The notes: generated by a model from the sequence alone, not told the origin. Counted from the first letter of the stretch, positions 1 through 9,092 are shown. The stretch: DNA of 64,000 nt from Bacillus sp. FJAT-29814 (GCF_001510715.1 NZ_LMTJ01000001.1:688456-752455), one strand, 5' to 3'. Numbers and translations: made by a program.

Positions 1-1274
1 GCCATTACCACCAAGTAATCGACTATTTCAGCAAGCATCGGCCGGTTGTAAAAAGACGACCAGTTATTATTTTCACCTGCGGCAAAAGTAATGTCCATCG
101 AGACAATCAGCCCTGCTTTATGCAAATATGGAACTGCCTCCCGCATCAATTGCGTGACGAGCCGCCCATCCTCTGGATAGACGTTTTCAATATCAAAATT
201 AATCCCGTTTAGTTGATACATTTGACTAAACGTAAGCAATAGCTGAATGATGTTCTTTCTTGATTCAAAATCTTTTAATGCATCATGGGTGAGCTCAGGG
301 TCGAATGAATTGGAGAACAAGCCCCAAACCTGATAGCCCTTGCCTTGGGCCCATTTGCTATATTCCAGTGAGGCGAGGCTTTTAATTGAACCGTCTGCAC
401 CTGCAAGCGAAAACCAGGTCGGCGAAACGACATTCACCCCGGCCATGTCCGGTATTTTTGCAGAATTAGGGTTTTTTGTATAAACCGCTTCCCATGTTAA
501 GTGAATCGGTCCGTTCATCTTAGGAGCTTGGGTTGTCTCTATTTCACGGTTGATGGTGATTTTTACAGGTTCTCCCTTTGTAATATATTCTTTTTTGAGA
601 TAGCCGCCGATTCCATTCGCTTTCCTGACGAAATAAAAATCATCCTTTTCTCCCTCAATCGTGACCGCTTCCTTTGGCTTCATTTCCGTCACATATGGCG
701 TTTGCCAAGAAGCGCCGGTGCGCAACCTTAACTTTTCTTTATTAATATCATTTTCTATCACTCTGGCAGATATGAATTGGTCCCCATCAGCCTGAATCAG
801 TATCGCCCCGCTGTCCGGCAATTTCTCATATTGAATGCCGTAAAATGGCAGGATGGCGTCGAGCGCGACAAAAATCCTGCCATCCCGTGAAATAATCGGT
901 GAAAGCTGCAAATCGACCGGTGCATCGTTGACAAAATAGGTTAACGAATCGGTGGGCATCTGAACAACTTTACTTTTCGTCGTAATGATCATGGATTTTG
1001 ATTTTTCATCATAAAGAATGCTTTGATCGATCTGTTCCTGCAAAAATGCCAAGGGGACAAAAAGGGAATTTCCCTCAACAAGGGCATTGGCCTGTTGCTG
1101 TCCCTTAAAAAGGATTGGAAACTGGCCGTTAAAATAAGTCTTTTTTTCTTCCGAAGCAAACGGATATAATAATAGAATAATCGAAGAAAAAACCAGCAAT
1201 AAACAGCAGACAATGCCCGTAATCAGCCATTTTTTTGATTGTTTTTTTGTTTTATGAATTTCAATCTGTGCCAT
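1..1274 (-). CDS. Membrane-anchored GH18-type glycoside hydrolase, 3' end cut by window edge
   Basis: Reads from ATG at 1274 (preceded by GGGAGTGAG) to the window edge without a stop, 424 residues visible. N-terminus is cytoplasmic and basic, then one membrane segment near residues 16-38. A copper-amine-oxidase-N-like stalk region follows (about 45-155), then an SH3-like segment (LRTGASWQTPYV, about 180-220), then a GH18 barrel. The GH18 signature is seen as GINFDIENV, where the last Glu is the expected proton donor. This build is typical of Bacillus YdhD/YaaH-like wall or spore cortex lytic N-acetylglucosaminidases; the substrate is inferred, most likely peptidoglycan. Catalytic residues beyond the cut cannot be checked. 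Confidence 0.8.
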   Translation of the reverse strand, partial: MAQIEIHKTKKQSKKWLITGIVCCLLLVFSSIILLLYPFASEEKKTYFNGQFPILFKGQQQANALVEGNSLFVPLAFLQEQIDQSILYDEKSKSMIITTKSKVVQMPTDSLTYFVNDAPVDLQLSPIISRDGRIFVALDAILPFYGIQYEKLPDSGAILIQADGDQFISARVIENDINKEKLRLRTGASWQTPYVTEMKPKEAVTIEGEKDDFYFVRKANGIGGYLKKEYITKGEPVKITINREIETTQAPKMNGPIHLTWEAVYTKNPNSAKIPDMAGVNVVSPTWFSLAGADGSIKSLASLEYSKWAQGKGYQVWGLFSNSFDPELTHDALKDFESRKNIIQLLLTFSQMYQLNGINFDIENVYPEDGRLVTQLMREAVPYLHKAGLIVSMDITFAAGENNNWSSFYNRPMLAEIVDYLVVM

Positions 1275-1438
1275 ATATCTCACTCCCGTATATAATCGTA
1301 CGGTAAGAAGGATGAAATGAAAAGAAATTTCTTAATTAAATAGTAAGTTTAGCGACAATACATAGACTATAGTGTTTTTTGAATAATACATGGTAAAATA
1401 AAAGAACCCGAATTTTTAATTGAAGGAGCTATCATTAA

Positions 1439-2038
1439 ATGATTCAAATTATTCTCGTAATCATCCTCGCCTATTTGCTTGGGTCGATTCCCTCAGGGTT
1501 AATCATTGGAAAGACCTTTTATAAAACCGATATCCGCCAGCATGGCAGCGGTAATTTGGGCGGAACTAATACATTCCGGACACTTGGTGTGAAAGCAGGT
1601 TTAATCGTAACCATTGCTGATATTTTAAAAGGGACTTTGGCCGCAGCACTGCCTGGTTTGCTTTCCATTGATATGAATCCATTAATACCTGGTTTGTTGG
1701 CTGTTTTCGGGCATACCTATCCAATCTTTGCCGGATTCCGCGGCGGGAAAGCCGTAGCAACCTCCGGAGGAGTTCTACTGTTTTATGCACCATTTTTGTT
1801 TATAACCCTGCTGTTGTCCTTTTTTATCAGTCTATACATAACGAAGTATGTGTCCTTGTCTTCAATGATCGCCGGCGTGATTGCCGTTCTTTATGTGTTG
1901 ACGACCGGCGTGATTCAAAAATTGGACATCCCCCTTTTAGTCGCGGTATTCTTATTGGCCTCCTTCGTGGTTTACCGGCACAGGGCTAATATTAAAAGAA
2001 TTAAGAATAAAACGGAGCCAAAAATAAGTTGGTTGTAA
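1439..2038 (+). CDS. plsY: Acyl-phosphate:glycerol-3-phosphate acyltransferase PlsY
   Basis: 199 residues, normal family length, with about five membrane segments. It transfers an acyl group from acyl-phosphate to glycerol-3-phosphate, the first acylation of phospholipid synthesis, at the inner face of the membrane. Family motifs are visible: LGSIPSGLI near the N-terminus, [12 protein letters not shown] (residues about 36-47), and [18 protein letters not shown] (about 91-108). GAAGGAG lies just upstream of the ATG. Stands alone between a divergent GH18 gene and a downstream terminator; in B. subtilis plsY (yneS) is also close to the yne genes found further along here. Confidence 0.95.
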   Translation: MIQIILVIILAYLLGSIPSGLIIGKTFYKTDIRQHGSGNLGGTNTFRTLGVKAGLIVTIADILKGTLAAALPGLLSIDMNPLIPGLLAVFGHTYPIFAGFRGGKAVATSGGVLLFYAPFLFITLLLSFFISLYITKYVSLSSMIAGVIAVLYVLTTGVIQKLDIPLLVAVFLLASFVVYRHRANIKRIKNKTEPKISWL

Positions 2039-2045
2039 ACAGGAA

Positions 2046-2070
2046 AAAAGGACCCCTCAAGGTCCTTTTA
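2046..2070 (+). terminator. Rho-independent terminator after plsY
   Basis: Perfect stem AAAGGACC / GGTCCTTT with a short loop, followed by a T-rich stretch, 7 bases after the plsY stop. Confidence 0.85.
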
Positions 2071-2164
2071 ATTTTCATGAAACTTTCATTTTTCTTCCGG
2101 CTGTGGAGTAGTAATTAGAGTAAACTTAAGTTACCAAACTGCTTCATACCGGGAGGGACGTTAG

Positions 2165-2332
2165 ATGGAAACGTGTAAACAAAATTTTATATTTTCTACC
2201 CTTGTTTCCGACAGCACGGATGTGAATGAATTTATCATTGAATTTTATGAAAACGCCGCCGATGAATCTCCTATAAAGATTACTAAAAATTTTGATGAAC
2301 TACTCGATTTTTTAAATGAATTAGAGAATTAA
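2165..2332 (+). CDS. Small acidic protein of unknown function (55 aa)
   Basis: ATG at 2165 follows GGGAGGGACGTTAG, a strong ribosome binding site, and the frame ends at TAA 2330-2332, immediately before a terminator. 55 residues, acidic (many Asp and Glu), with a Cys at residue 4 and no membrane segment. I do not recognise the family. The clear ribosome binding site and its own terminator argue for a real monocistronic gene. Confidence 0.65.
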   Translation: METCKQNFIFSTLVSDSTDVNEFIIEFYENAADESPIKITKNFDELLDFLNELEN

Positions 2333-2340
2333 ACTGAGAA

Positions 2341-2371
2341 ACAGAGTCCTTTATATCGGGACTCTGTTTTT
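2341..2371 (+). terminator. Rho-independent terminator
   Basis: ACAGAGTCC ... GGACTCTGT stem followed by TTTTTGC, right after the 55-residue gene. Confidence 0.85.
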
Positions 2372-2455
2372 GCATAAAAAATTATTCCAAAATTCCGAAT
2401 AATCCACTATAGTAGTATTAAAGAACTATATAAAAATAGTACTATCGGAGGATGT

Positions 2456-3604
2456 ATGAAAAAAAGTGCCGTTATCCCATCTTTTCTGATCATAATAGGA
2501 TGTAGCTTCTTGGCCTCCTTTCTCATCGTGCAACAACAAGAGCTTTCACAACAACCTGTCGTCGCAAAAGCTTCAGCCAGCCATAAGCCGCGTTTATTCG
2601 AAAATATTCAGCACGCCTATACCCCAAAAATTACGGTCGCTGCCATTGGCGATATCCTGATTCACAGCCCGCTTTATCGAGATGCTTTTAATGGGGCCAA
2701 TTACGATTTTAACCCGATGTTTGAACAGGTTAAACCGTTGCTGCAAAATCCGGATATTCTTACAGCCAACCAGGAAAGCATGCTAGGCGGAGTTGAACTA
2801 GGTTTATCCGGTTACCCTAAATTCAACAGCCCGCACCAAGTGGCCGATGCTCTCCAGGAAAATGGAGTTGACATCGTTTCAACAGCGAATAACCATACAT
2901 TGGATCGTGGCGAGAAAGGAATCCGGTCGGAATCGGCCTATTTCAACAGCATAGGATTGCCGTACGTTGGCAGCTTTATCGATGCTGCTGACCAGAAAAC
3001 CCTAAGGATTATCGAAAAAAACGGGATCAGGCTAGCGTTTCTTTCCTATACTTACGGAACGAACGGAATTTCTGTCCCAAAGGGAAAAGATTACTTAGTC
3101 AATATCATCGACCGCGAACGGATGGCACAAGAAATAGACCGGGCTAAAGCCGAGGTAGATGTTGTCATTATGAGCATTCATTGGGGAATTGAATACCAAC
3201 GGAATCCGACCAACCAGCAAAAAGAGCTGGCAAACTTTTTAGCAAATAAGGGTGTTGACATCATTTTTGGTTCTCATCCACATGTTCTGCAACCAATGGA
3301 ATGGATTCAAAGAGAAGATGGGAGAAAGACCTTTGTCGTCTATTCATTGGGGAACTTCCTTTCAGCCCAGACTGGCCAGTATAAAGATATTGGCGGGATC
3401 GCAAGCGTTGATATCACTCTCGATAAATCCGCGGCGGCAACGATGGTGGAGCTGACAAATCCAGTCTTTTATCCGACATATGTTACAAAAGTAAATAATC
3501 ATTACCGGGTAGTGCCGTTGGAGGAAGCAACCACAATTGGGCTTCCTAATGCGGTTGCAAAAAATAACGAAATTCAGGAACATATGGTACAATGGCTCCG
3601 ATGA
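2456..3604 (+). CDS. CapA-family metallophosphatase-like protein
   Basis: 382 residues with an N-terminal membrane anchor (about 5-25) and an extracellular CapA/PgsA-like domain from about residue 58. Visible family motifs: AIGDILIHSPLY (metal-binding start), TANQES, STANNHTLDRG, SIHWGIEY, GSHPHVLQPME and YSLGNF, matching the calcineurin-like fold of poly-gamma-glutamate CapA proteins. A pgs/cap synthetase operon is not next to it, so a role in polyglutamate export is not shown; solitary CapA-like proteins are common in Bacillus. ATG follows ATCGGAGG. The next gene starts 38 bases downstream and may be cotranscribed. Confidence 0.85.
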   Translation: MKKSAVIPSFLIIIGCSFLASFLIVQQQELSQQPVVAKASASHKPRLFENIQHAYTPKITVAAIGDILIHSPLYRDAFNGANYDFNPMFEQVKPLLQNPDILTANQESMLGGVELGLSGYPKFNSPHQVADALQENGVDIVSTANNHTLDRGEKGIRSESAYFNSIGLPYVGSFIDAADQKTLRIIEKNGIRLAFLSYTYGTNGISVPKGKDYLVNIIDRERMAQEIDRAKAEVDVVIMSIHWGIEYQRNPTNQQKELANFLANKGVDIIFGSHPHVLQPMEWIQREDGRKTFVVYSLGNFLSAQTGQYKDIGGIASVDITLDKSAAATMVELTNPVFYPTYVTKVNNHYRVVPLEEATTIGLPNAVAKNNEIQEHMVQWLR

Positions 3605-3642
3605 ACCAATAGAAAAAACATGGATTCACGGGGGAAGGCCGG

Positions 3643-4404
3643 ATGGAAAATCGGAACAATATCGGGGTTTTGATAAGTATTCAGTTTACGATTATGATTT
3701 TTCTTTTATCAAGAGGCATCTACACACCCTTCTTTGCGTTACTAGTTTGTTTATTCCTGACCATCCTCTTTTTAAAAGAACATAATCGAATTTTCACCTG
3801 GATTCTGCTCGCCTTTTTCGTTGGACATTTAACGACAGCCTATGGCGATCAATTCCTGGAAAGCTATCATTTTTCGCCCGCGTCTAATGTTATAATTAGT
3901 CAATTGCTTGGTCTGATTCCAGTCGTGTTGGTCATTTATATTTTAGCGCAATTCAAGCAGAAACTATGGTATGACGGCGGGAAACAAAGAGTGGCACTAT
4001 TGAATTTGAAAGGGTTTTTGTTTTTTACTGGCTTATTACTTTTCGTTATTTTGGGGCTGCTTTTCTCTCAAAAAGTAAACATAAGTTTCAGAGCTGTTTC
4101 ATTCATTTTACTGGTTTCAATTATTCACGCTTTAGTAGATGAAGTTTTATGGCGTGGATTGCTGCTCCCCCAGTTCATCAAAACAATAGGTAAAAGCTGG
4201 GCTATGATCATTTCAAGTATCGCTTTCGGTTTGAGTTCGACGATGTTTGGTATATCAGTGCAAATTAGCTTCATCTTCATCGGCTTAGGCTTACTATTGA
4301 CGTTTTTAACCGTTAAGACAAACAGTGTTCTTTCTGCGTTCGTCGTCCATACTTTGATTACGGTCATTATATTGTTAAGTGGCATGGTATTTCTGCCAAT
4401 ATAA
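3643..4404 (+). CDS. CPBP-family (CAAX protease-like) intramembrane protein
   Basis: 253 residues, about seven membrane segments. The region HALVDEVLWRGLLLPQF (about 166-182) resembles the first CPBP motif EExxxR, here DEVLWR with only the second Glu kept. The third motif is seen as VVHTLIT. The middle motif, normally FxxxH, reads FGLSSTMF and lacks the His, so protease activity is doubtful. Ribosome binding site GGGGAAGG precedes ATG. Follows the CapA gene closely and ends in a bidirectional terminator. Confidence 0.7.
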   Translation: MENRNNIGVLISIQFTIMIFLLSRGIYTPFFALLVCLFLTILFLKEHNRIFTWILLAFFVGHLTTAYGDQFLESYHFSPASNVIISQLLGLIPVVLVIYILAQFKQKLWYDGGKQRVALLNLKGFLFFTGLLLFVILGLLFSQKVNISFRAVSFILLVSIIHALVDEVLWRGLLLPQFIKTIGKSWAMIISSIAFGLSSTMFGISVQISFIFIGLGLLLTFLTVKTNSVLSAFVVHTLITVIILLSGMVFLPI

Positions 4405-4445
4405 AACGAGGGCACACATCAGTTCTTGTGTATGCCCTCGTTTTT
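4403..4445. terminator. Bidirectional terminator between convergent genes
   Basis: ACGAGGGCA ... TGCCCTCGT stem with A-run before and T-run after. It serves the CPBP gene on + and overlaps the last codons of the yneQ-like gene on -. Confidence 0.85.
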
Positions 4446-4736
4446 ATCCCAAATATGTTGATACTGCCCTTCCTGAAGCAGGATTTCCTTCTGTTTCGGT
4501 CCTATTAAATCAAAGTGGGAATAGCCGTCCTTCCGATGGTCAATCCACTCTTTTTTCAGTCCGTATTTCTTCCCCCATTGTACTAGCCGATCAAGGTCAC
4601 CACAGCCAACCTTTGTTACGGTATTATACCCAGGGAAACGGTCATCGAGCCAATAATGGGTGAGAAAAGCAATTTCGCCACGGTCGATTTTCTCTTTCCA
4701 TTCGATCACGTCACGTCTCTTAATCCCAAACGCCAC
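4419..4736 (-). CDS. yneQ: YneQ-like conserved protein (105 aa)
   Basis: 105 residues, soluble, no recognisable catalytic motif. Starts with GTG at 4736; the nearby ATG at 4741 is out of frame and soon stops. Position directly after the yneP-like thioesterase reproduces the B. subtilis order tlp-yneP-yneQ, which is the main reason for the name. Function unknown in the family. Its 3' end lies inside the shared terminator stem. Confidence 0.7.
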   Translation of the reverse strand: MAFGIKRRDVIEWKEKIDRGEIAFLTHYWLDDRFPGYNTVTKVGCGDLDRLVQWGKKYGLKKEWIDHRKDGYSHFDLIGPKQKEILLQEGQYQHIWDKNEGIHKN

Positions 4737-4750
4737 CCATGCCTCACCTC

Positions 4751-5179
4751 TTACTTCTTTTTAATTTCCTCGTACTTTAAAAACCATTCAGGGAATGCCT
4801 TTTTAAACGAGGTCGGTCGAAAATTATTCTTCTTCACAATAATATGAGTCGAAGTTCCCTCGGCACATACTTCATCATTGCCGTTCATAATGGAGTAGCC
4901 ATAAATGGTTTTAATGCCGTCATTAAGCTCAACCCAGGTTTTCACAAAGGCCTTGTCGCCGTAACGAAGTGGTTTTTTGTAGGTGATTCCAATATCATAC
5001 ACCGGAGCATAATAGCCAGCCTCTTCCATCGATAAATAATTGTAGCCAAGGTCTTCGATTAAGCCTGTCCGGCCGAGCTCGAAGAACTTTAAATAGTTGG
5101 CATGATAAATCACGCCCATCATGTCTGTATCAGCATAATAAAGCTGAATTTCCCTAGTTGAAACAAAATAATGATCCAT
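4751..5179 (-). CDS. yneP: Acyl-CoA thioesterase, YneP/YbgC-type hot-dog fold
   Basis: 142 residues, standard for single-domain 4-hydroxybenzoyl-CoA thioesterase-like enzymes. The YbgC-type motif is visible as YYADTDMMGVIYHANYLKFFE (residues 14 onward), with the catalytic Asp in DTDMMGVIYH. Expected to hydrolyse short-chain acyl-CoA; substrate unknown. Its ATG overlaps the stop of the upstream AAA gene by one base (TAATG), so translation is probably coupled. Confidence 0.85.
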   Translation of the reverse strand: MDHYFVSTREIQLYYADTDMMGVIYHANYLKFFELGRTGLIEDLGYNYLSMEEAGYYAPVYDIGITYKKPLRYGDKAFVKTWVELNDGIKTIYGYSIMNGNDEVCAEGTSTHIIVKKNNFRPTSFKKAFPEWFLKYEEIKKK

Positions 5180-7494
5180 TACAGCTCCACTCCCACTATT
5201 TTTTCAATTGCCCTTTGCACATCCTCAGTTTCGAGAATCAGCGATTTCTCCAACAGATTTTCACCGGGATCGTCATTCATCAATCTGGCCGCCTGAGCCT
5301 GAATCATTTCATCGACCAAATTGGTTGCAAACCGGCCATTTCCTCGAGTTGTTTCTGTTTCAAGGGTATCTATTAGCATTTGTTTTGCCTTGTCTGTCAC
5401 GCTGTATTGAAAGCTCCCCGCATATGAAACGATAATTTCCAATAATTCTTCTGGAGAATGGTCAGGAAAGAAGAAGAATTTTTTAAACCGCGAACGCAGG
5501 CCTGGATTGCTTTCAAGCAGAACATTCATTTCTGTTGGGTAACCTGCTAAAATCACAACCAAGTTCTCGTTCTGCTTGGTCATTTCATCAACCAGCGTAT
5601 CAATGACTTCTTTCCCAAAGTCTCCTGAGGTTTGGCTCAGCAGCGAGTATGCTTCATCAATAAAAAGTACTCCGCCAAGTGCTTCTCTGATTTTTCGCTT
5701 CGTTTTTTCAGCCGTTTGCCCCACATACCCTGCAACAAAGTCGGCCCTGCTGGTTACAATTAAATGCCCGCGCTTTAATAGCCCGCATTCCTTTAACAGC
5801 TCGGAATAAATCTTGGCCACAGTGGTTTTACCGGTCCCAGGGTTTCCCGTAAACACGGAATGCAGTTGGACTGGCACTGTAGGCAGACCATTATTTCGGC
5901 GAAATTGCTGCATTTTTACAAACGATACCAATGTACGAATTTCTGCTTTTAACGATTCAAGACCGATTAGATTGTTGAGCTTATCATTCGGTGATTCCGC
6001 TTGATCCTCACGATCGACGGTAAAGTCCGCTTTGGTTAAAAGCATAAATTGGAGCAGGTCGTCCCCGGATGTATCCGCCCCTTTTTTAAAGATCGCATCC
6101 ATCACAATATTGCGGACCGTTCTGGCATTGCCAAATGTATCGTCCACACGCTCCTGGTCAAGGCGATGACTGATCTCAAGCTTCGCGTCAGCAGTTAGGT
6201 AATAATCATTATCCATGGCAGTTGATTCGGCAATTTGAATTAATTCATCATTGGAGTAATTCGGCAAATGGATAAAGTTTGATTGTGGAAACCGGCTGCG
6301 CAGGCCGGGATTGGCGTGTAAAAACGTCCGCATTTCTTCTGGATAGCCTGCCAGGATGACTGCGAATTTACCGCCATATTCATGTGACGTCATCAAGGAA
6401 ACGAGCGTATCAACCGCAGCCTGTCCGTAGTCATTGCCTGATTGACCTTCACGTTTCAAGCTATAGGCTTCATCAATAAATAAAACACCGCCGACAGCCC
6501 GTTCGACAACCATTCTGACGTTTTCTTCTGTCTGGCCGACAAATGAGCCAACTAGCTGCGACCGATTGGTTTCGATTACCTTCTCGCGTGGCAGAACCCC
6601 AAGCTCGTGATAAATTTTCGCCAACAGTCTCGCGAGAGTGGTTTTCCCAGTACCGGGATTCCCAGTTAGGACCATATTAAGGCTCATTTCGTCTTTACTG
6701 GCAAAACCAAGCTTTTTTCGTTGCTGCTGGTATTTTAAAAACCGGTAGTAATCATTGACGCGTTTTTTGACGGATTCCATGCCGATTAAGCCGTGCAATT
6801 GGTCCAAAGCAGTTTTTTCAGTACTGGCTGGCTCCACTTCATCCGTTATAAAAAGCTGCTGCCAGTTCGTTTTGATTTCTTCTACATTGGCTAAATGAAA
6901 TTTTAAAGCATCGTAGTAGGTGGCGGTATGAAATACACCTGTGATCGATTGGTCATATTCCTCTGCGGCTTTCAACAAGCTGCTTGTTTCACTTATCGCA
7001 GAAGTCAGCAATTCATAGAGCTTGCGGTAAGTTTGAAAAATATTTTTATCCATCATGGTCGAGGCAAGATCAAGCTTCGCCTCTAGGGCCGGAAGCTGCT
7101 CCTCACCCGTTTGCAAAAACCTCTGGCATACACTTATGTAATGCTGTGATACTTTCTTTTTTGCCGTGCGGTTATCTGTTTCCCTGATGGCCGGAAAGGC
7201 AAGTGAGTCCAACATATCTTTAAAGTCATGCCAATCGGTTCGTACAAGGACCTCCTTCGCTTGTTTGTTTTCGGGGCTAAGAGTGATCGCTTTTTCAAGC
7301 AAAGTAGGAGCCAATGGATCTTGGTGATCGCGGCCAAGTCTTGACAGTGCTAATAATGTTAGCAACTTTGAGGAGGTTCTAACATCCTGTTCCTCGCTAT
7401 AGGCTTCGAGGACATGGCTTTCCTCTTTAAGCACCCCTGCTTCATTTAGCTCGTTCTCCCACGTATGGATTTGTTCTTGTTTATCTTGATTCAT
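5179..7494 (-). CDS. Twin-AAA ATPase of the CbxX/CfqX (SpoVK-like) type
   Basis: 771 residues. An N-terminal helical region (1-230), then two AAA modules. Walker A in the first is GNPGTGKTT at 278-286 with Walker B GVLFIDEAYSL; the second repeats GNPGTGKTTVAK near 555 with its own GVLFIDEAYSL. Both have the GLRSRF arginine-finger region. Single-domain relatives include CbbX, a rubisco activase, and sporulation protein SpoVK; twin forms occur in Bacillaceae with unknown clients. It sits between tlp and yneP, where B. subtilis has no such gene, and is translationally coupled to yneP. A sporulation role is an inference from neighbours. Confidence 0.85.
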   Translation of the reverse strand: MNQDKQEQIHTWENELNEAGVLKEESHVLEAYSEEQDVRTSSKLLTLLALSRLGRDHQDPLAPTLLEKAITLSPENKQAKEVLVRTDWHDFKDMLDSLAFPAIRETDNRTAKKKVSQHYISVCQRFLQTGEEQLPALEAKLDLASTMMDKNIFQTYRKLYELLTSAISETSSLLKAAEEYDQSITGVFHTATYYDALKFHLANVEEIKTNWQQLFITDEVEPASTEKTALDQLHGLIGMESVKKRVNDYYRFLKYQQQRKKLGFASKDEMSLNMVLTGNPGTGKTTLARLLAKIYHELGVLPREKVIETNRSQLVGSFVGQTEENVRMVVERAVGGVLFIDEAYSLKREGQSGNDYGQAAVDTLVSLMTSHEYGGKFAVILAGYPEEMRTFLHANPGLRSRFPQSNFIHLPNYSNDELIQIAESTAMDNDYYLTADAKLEISHRLDQERVDDTFGNARTVRNIVMDAIFKKGADTSGDDLLQFMLLTKADFTVDREDQAESPNDKLNNLIGLESLKAEIRTLVSFVKMQQFRRNNGLPTVPVQLHSVFTGNPGTGKTTVAKIYSELLKECGLLKRGHLIVTSRADFVAGYVGQTAEKTKRKIREALGGVLFIDEAYSLLSQTSGDFGKEVIDTLVDEMTKQNENLVVILAGYPTEMNVLLESNPGLRSRFKKFFFFPDHSPEELLEIIVSYAGSFQYSVTDKAKQMLIDTLETETTRGNGRFATNLVDEMIQAQAARLMNDDPGENLLEKSLILETEDVQRAIEKIVGVEL

Positions 7495-7573
7495 TCATTA
7501 TCACATCACTATAAAAATTTCTTTCCCTATCTTACCACAAAGTCAGCTCTCCGGCGAAACAAACGGCATTAGA

Positions 7574-7605
7574 AAAGGACCCGTTTAGCTGGAACAGGTC
7601 CTTTG
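7574..7605 (-). terminator. Terminator after tlp
   Basis: AAAGGACC ... GGTCCTTT stem; on the minus strand followed by TTTTC. Lies just past the tlp stop. Confidence 0.75.
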
Positions 7606-7611
7606 TGTGGT

Positions 7612-7839
7612 TTATTTTTGATCTCTGACCTCATCTTTGATTTCAGAACGGAAGGATTCAATGCTTTCACGTCTACGCTCATTTTTTTCCTGGATTTGTC
7701 GGCGCTGTGTATCGCTGTCTGTTAACGCCATTGACTCTTCAGCCGCTTCCATGTTTTGGATCGTGTTTTCAATCATGTTTTGCAGCTTTTCAACGTTATC
7801 GCTGCGGTCATCTGGGTTTGGTTTGTTGTTATAGGTCAT
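7612..7839 (-). CDS. tlp: Small acid-soluble spore protein Tlp
   Basis: 75 residues, very hydrophilic and helical, rich in Glu, Arg, Gln and Asn. The start TYNNKPNPDDRSDNVEKLQ is the characteristic Tlp N-terminus. Tlp is a minor spore-core protein made in the forespore. Ribosome binding site AAGGAGG precedes the ATG. Neighbour of sspN as in B. subtilis. Confidence 0.95.
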   Translation of the reverse strand: MTYNNKPNPDDRSDNVEKLQNMIENTIQNMEAAEESMALTDSDTQRRQIQEKNERRRESIESFRSEIKDEVRDQK

Positions 7840-7954
7840 TCGCTGTTCCTCCTTAAAATGTACTCACTACAGATATAGTTTGTATCGACAGCGAAAAAAT
7901 ATCACGGCAATGTTTGCCTTAATGACTAAAAATTTCGTTATTTTCAACACAACA

Positions 7955-7985
7955 AAAAGACCCTTAGCCGATTTGGCTTGGGTCT
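7955..7985 (-). terminator. Terminator after sspN
   Basis: GACCC-AAGCC ... GGCT-AAGGGTC stem, followed on the minus strand by TTTTTG. Confidence 0.75.
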
Positions 7986-7996
7986 ATAATTGATGT

Positions 7997-8137
7997 TTAT
8001 TCGCCTTTTGTTTGCATTACCTGAGCGTGTTTGCCTGAGGTGTCTTGCATTTGATTTCCTTTATTTGCAGTCGATCTTCTAGGTTGTGTCCCTACATGTG
8101 AAGGTCGGAAACGTTTTGTTTGATACCCTTTACCCAT
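7997..8137 (-). CDS. sspN: Small acid-soluble spore protein N-like
   Basis: 46 residues read from ATG 8137 (GGGGGGATAGTG upstream). Contains RPSHVGTQPR and a C-terminal MQDTSGKHAQVMQTKGE, matching the SspN pattern PSHLGTKP ... MHDTSGQ ... MQTKGE known from B. subtilis. Forespore-expressed minor spore protein. Order fbpB-like, sspN, tlp agrees with the yneN-sspN-tlp locus. Confidence 0.9.
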   Translation of the reverse strand: MGKGYQTKRFRPSHVGTQPRRSTANKGNQMQDTSGKHAQVMQTKGE

Positions 8138-8202
8138 TCACTATCCCCCCTTATGTACATTTTGTCCAAAGGGCGCTAAACGATGAATGGTAAACTTTTG
8201 GG

Positions 8203-8334
8203 TTACTCAGCTTTGCCGAGACGTTTTGCTTCAATACGCTGTTCGATTTTTTCCATTGCAGCACGGTCTTTCAAAAGTTGTGATTTATTTTCAGATACTA
8301 GTTCTGCAAATGAACGTTTTCTTGGTTTTCTCAT
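8203..8334 (-). CDS. FbpB-family small basic protein (43 aa)
   Basis: 43 residues: MRKPRKRSFAELVSENK then a helical KDRAAMEKIEQRIEAKRLG tail. This matches the Fur-regulated basic protein FbpB pattern (RKKRxSFEELVxENK). FbpB in B. subtilis helps the small RNA FsrA in iron sparing, though many paralogues are not proven to act so. AAGGAAGGTGATAC precedes ATG. No Fur box was recognised upstream. Confidence 0.75.
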   Translation of the reverse strand: MRKPRKRSFAELVSENKSQLLKDRAAMEKIEQRIEAKRLGKAE

Positions 8335-8439
8335 TTGTATCACCTTCCTTACTTACTATTGTAACAGTAATTATGCCCGGAAACGGTTGCAATTATTACA
8401 ACTTTTTGAAAATTTATTCGTTTTTTTCTTTTTTCGAAT

Positions 8440-8468
8440 AAAAAAAGACATTGGCTTTGAACCAATGC
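8440..8468 (-). terminator. Terminator after yneN-like gene
   Basis: CATTGG ... CCAATG stem followed on the minus strand by TCTTTTTTTATT. Confidence 0.85.
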
Positions 8469-8477
8469 CTGATTTCA

Positions 8478-9014
8478 CTATTTTAATTTGCCAACCTGTT
8501 CTTTCATGTCCTTATACTTCATGGATCCAACAAATTTATGCTGAATAATTCCTTTACTGTCTATAAAGTAAGTGGTTGGAATCGACAGGACCTTGTACTC
8601 CTCGTTCACCGCATCTTCGGTATCTAACGGGATTGGGAACGTAATTTTATATTCATCTATAAATGCTTGAACATCCAATTGCGGGTCAATGTTTACTGCC
8701 AAAATGGTCACTTCATCGCCTACTTCCTGATGAAACTTTTCCATATCCGGCATTTCCGCTTTACATGGCGGACACCAGGTTGCCCAGAAATTGAGCATTA
8801 CTTTTTTCCCTTTTAAATCGGAAAGCTTCACAGTTTCGCCAGTCAATGTTTTCAATTCAAAATCCGGGGCCTTTGAGCCTACTGCAGGGCCTTTCTGGCT
8901 TGCAGCGGTTTGACTCGCTGGTTCGCGTTCATCTGTCTGTTTATTAACTGCTTGGACAATTGCTACGGTTAATAACGAAATTAACAACACGGCAGCAATG
9001 ACTTTTTTCCACAT
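8478..9014 (-). CDS. yneN: TlpA/ResA-like membrane-anchored thiol-disulfide oxidoreductase (YneN-like)
   Basis: 178 residues from ATG 9014, chosen because AAGGAGA lies 8 bases upstream; a GTG at 9044 in frame has no such site. One N-terminal membrane anchor (about 5-22), a linker, then an AhpC/TSA-thioredoxin domain with the active site WATWCPPCKAEMPDM. The cis-Pro loop is LSIPTTYFID. It faces the outside and reduces or relays disulfides, as in cytochrome c maturation or spore envelope assembly. The citB-yneN-sspN order supports the name. Confidence 0.85.
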   Translation of the reverse strand: MWKKVIAAVLLISLLTVAIVQAVNKQTDEREPASQTAASQKGPAVGSKAPDFELKTLTGETVKLSDLKGKKVMLNFWATWCPPCKAEMPDMEKFHQEVGDEVTILAVNIDPQLDVQAFIDEYKITFPIPLDTEDAVNEEYKVLSIPTTYFIDSKGIIQHKFVGSMKYKDMKEQVGKLK

Positions 9015-9092
9015 CCCGAATCTCTCCTTCGTTTCAGTACTCACTAATGTTGATTTTACACTATAAACCCTGTGGAAACAAAATCGGATGTG

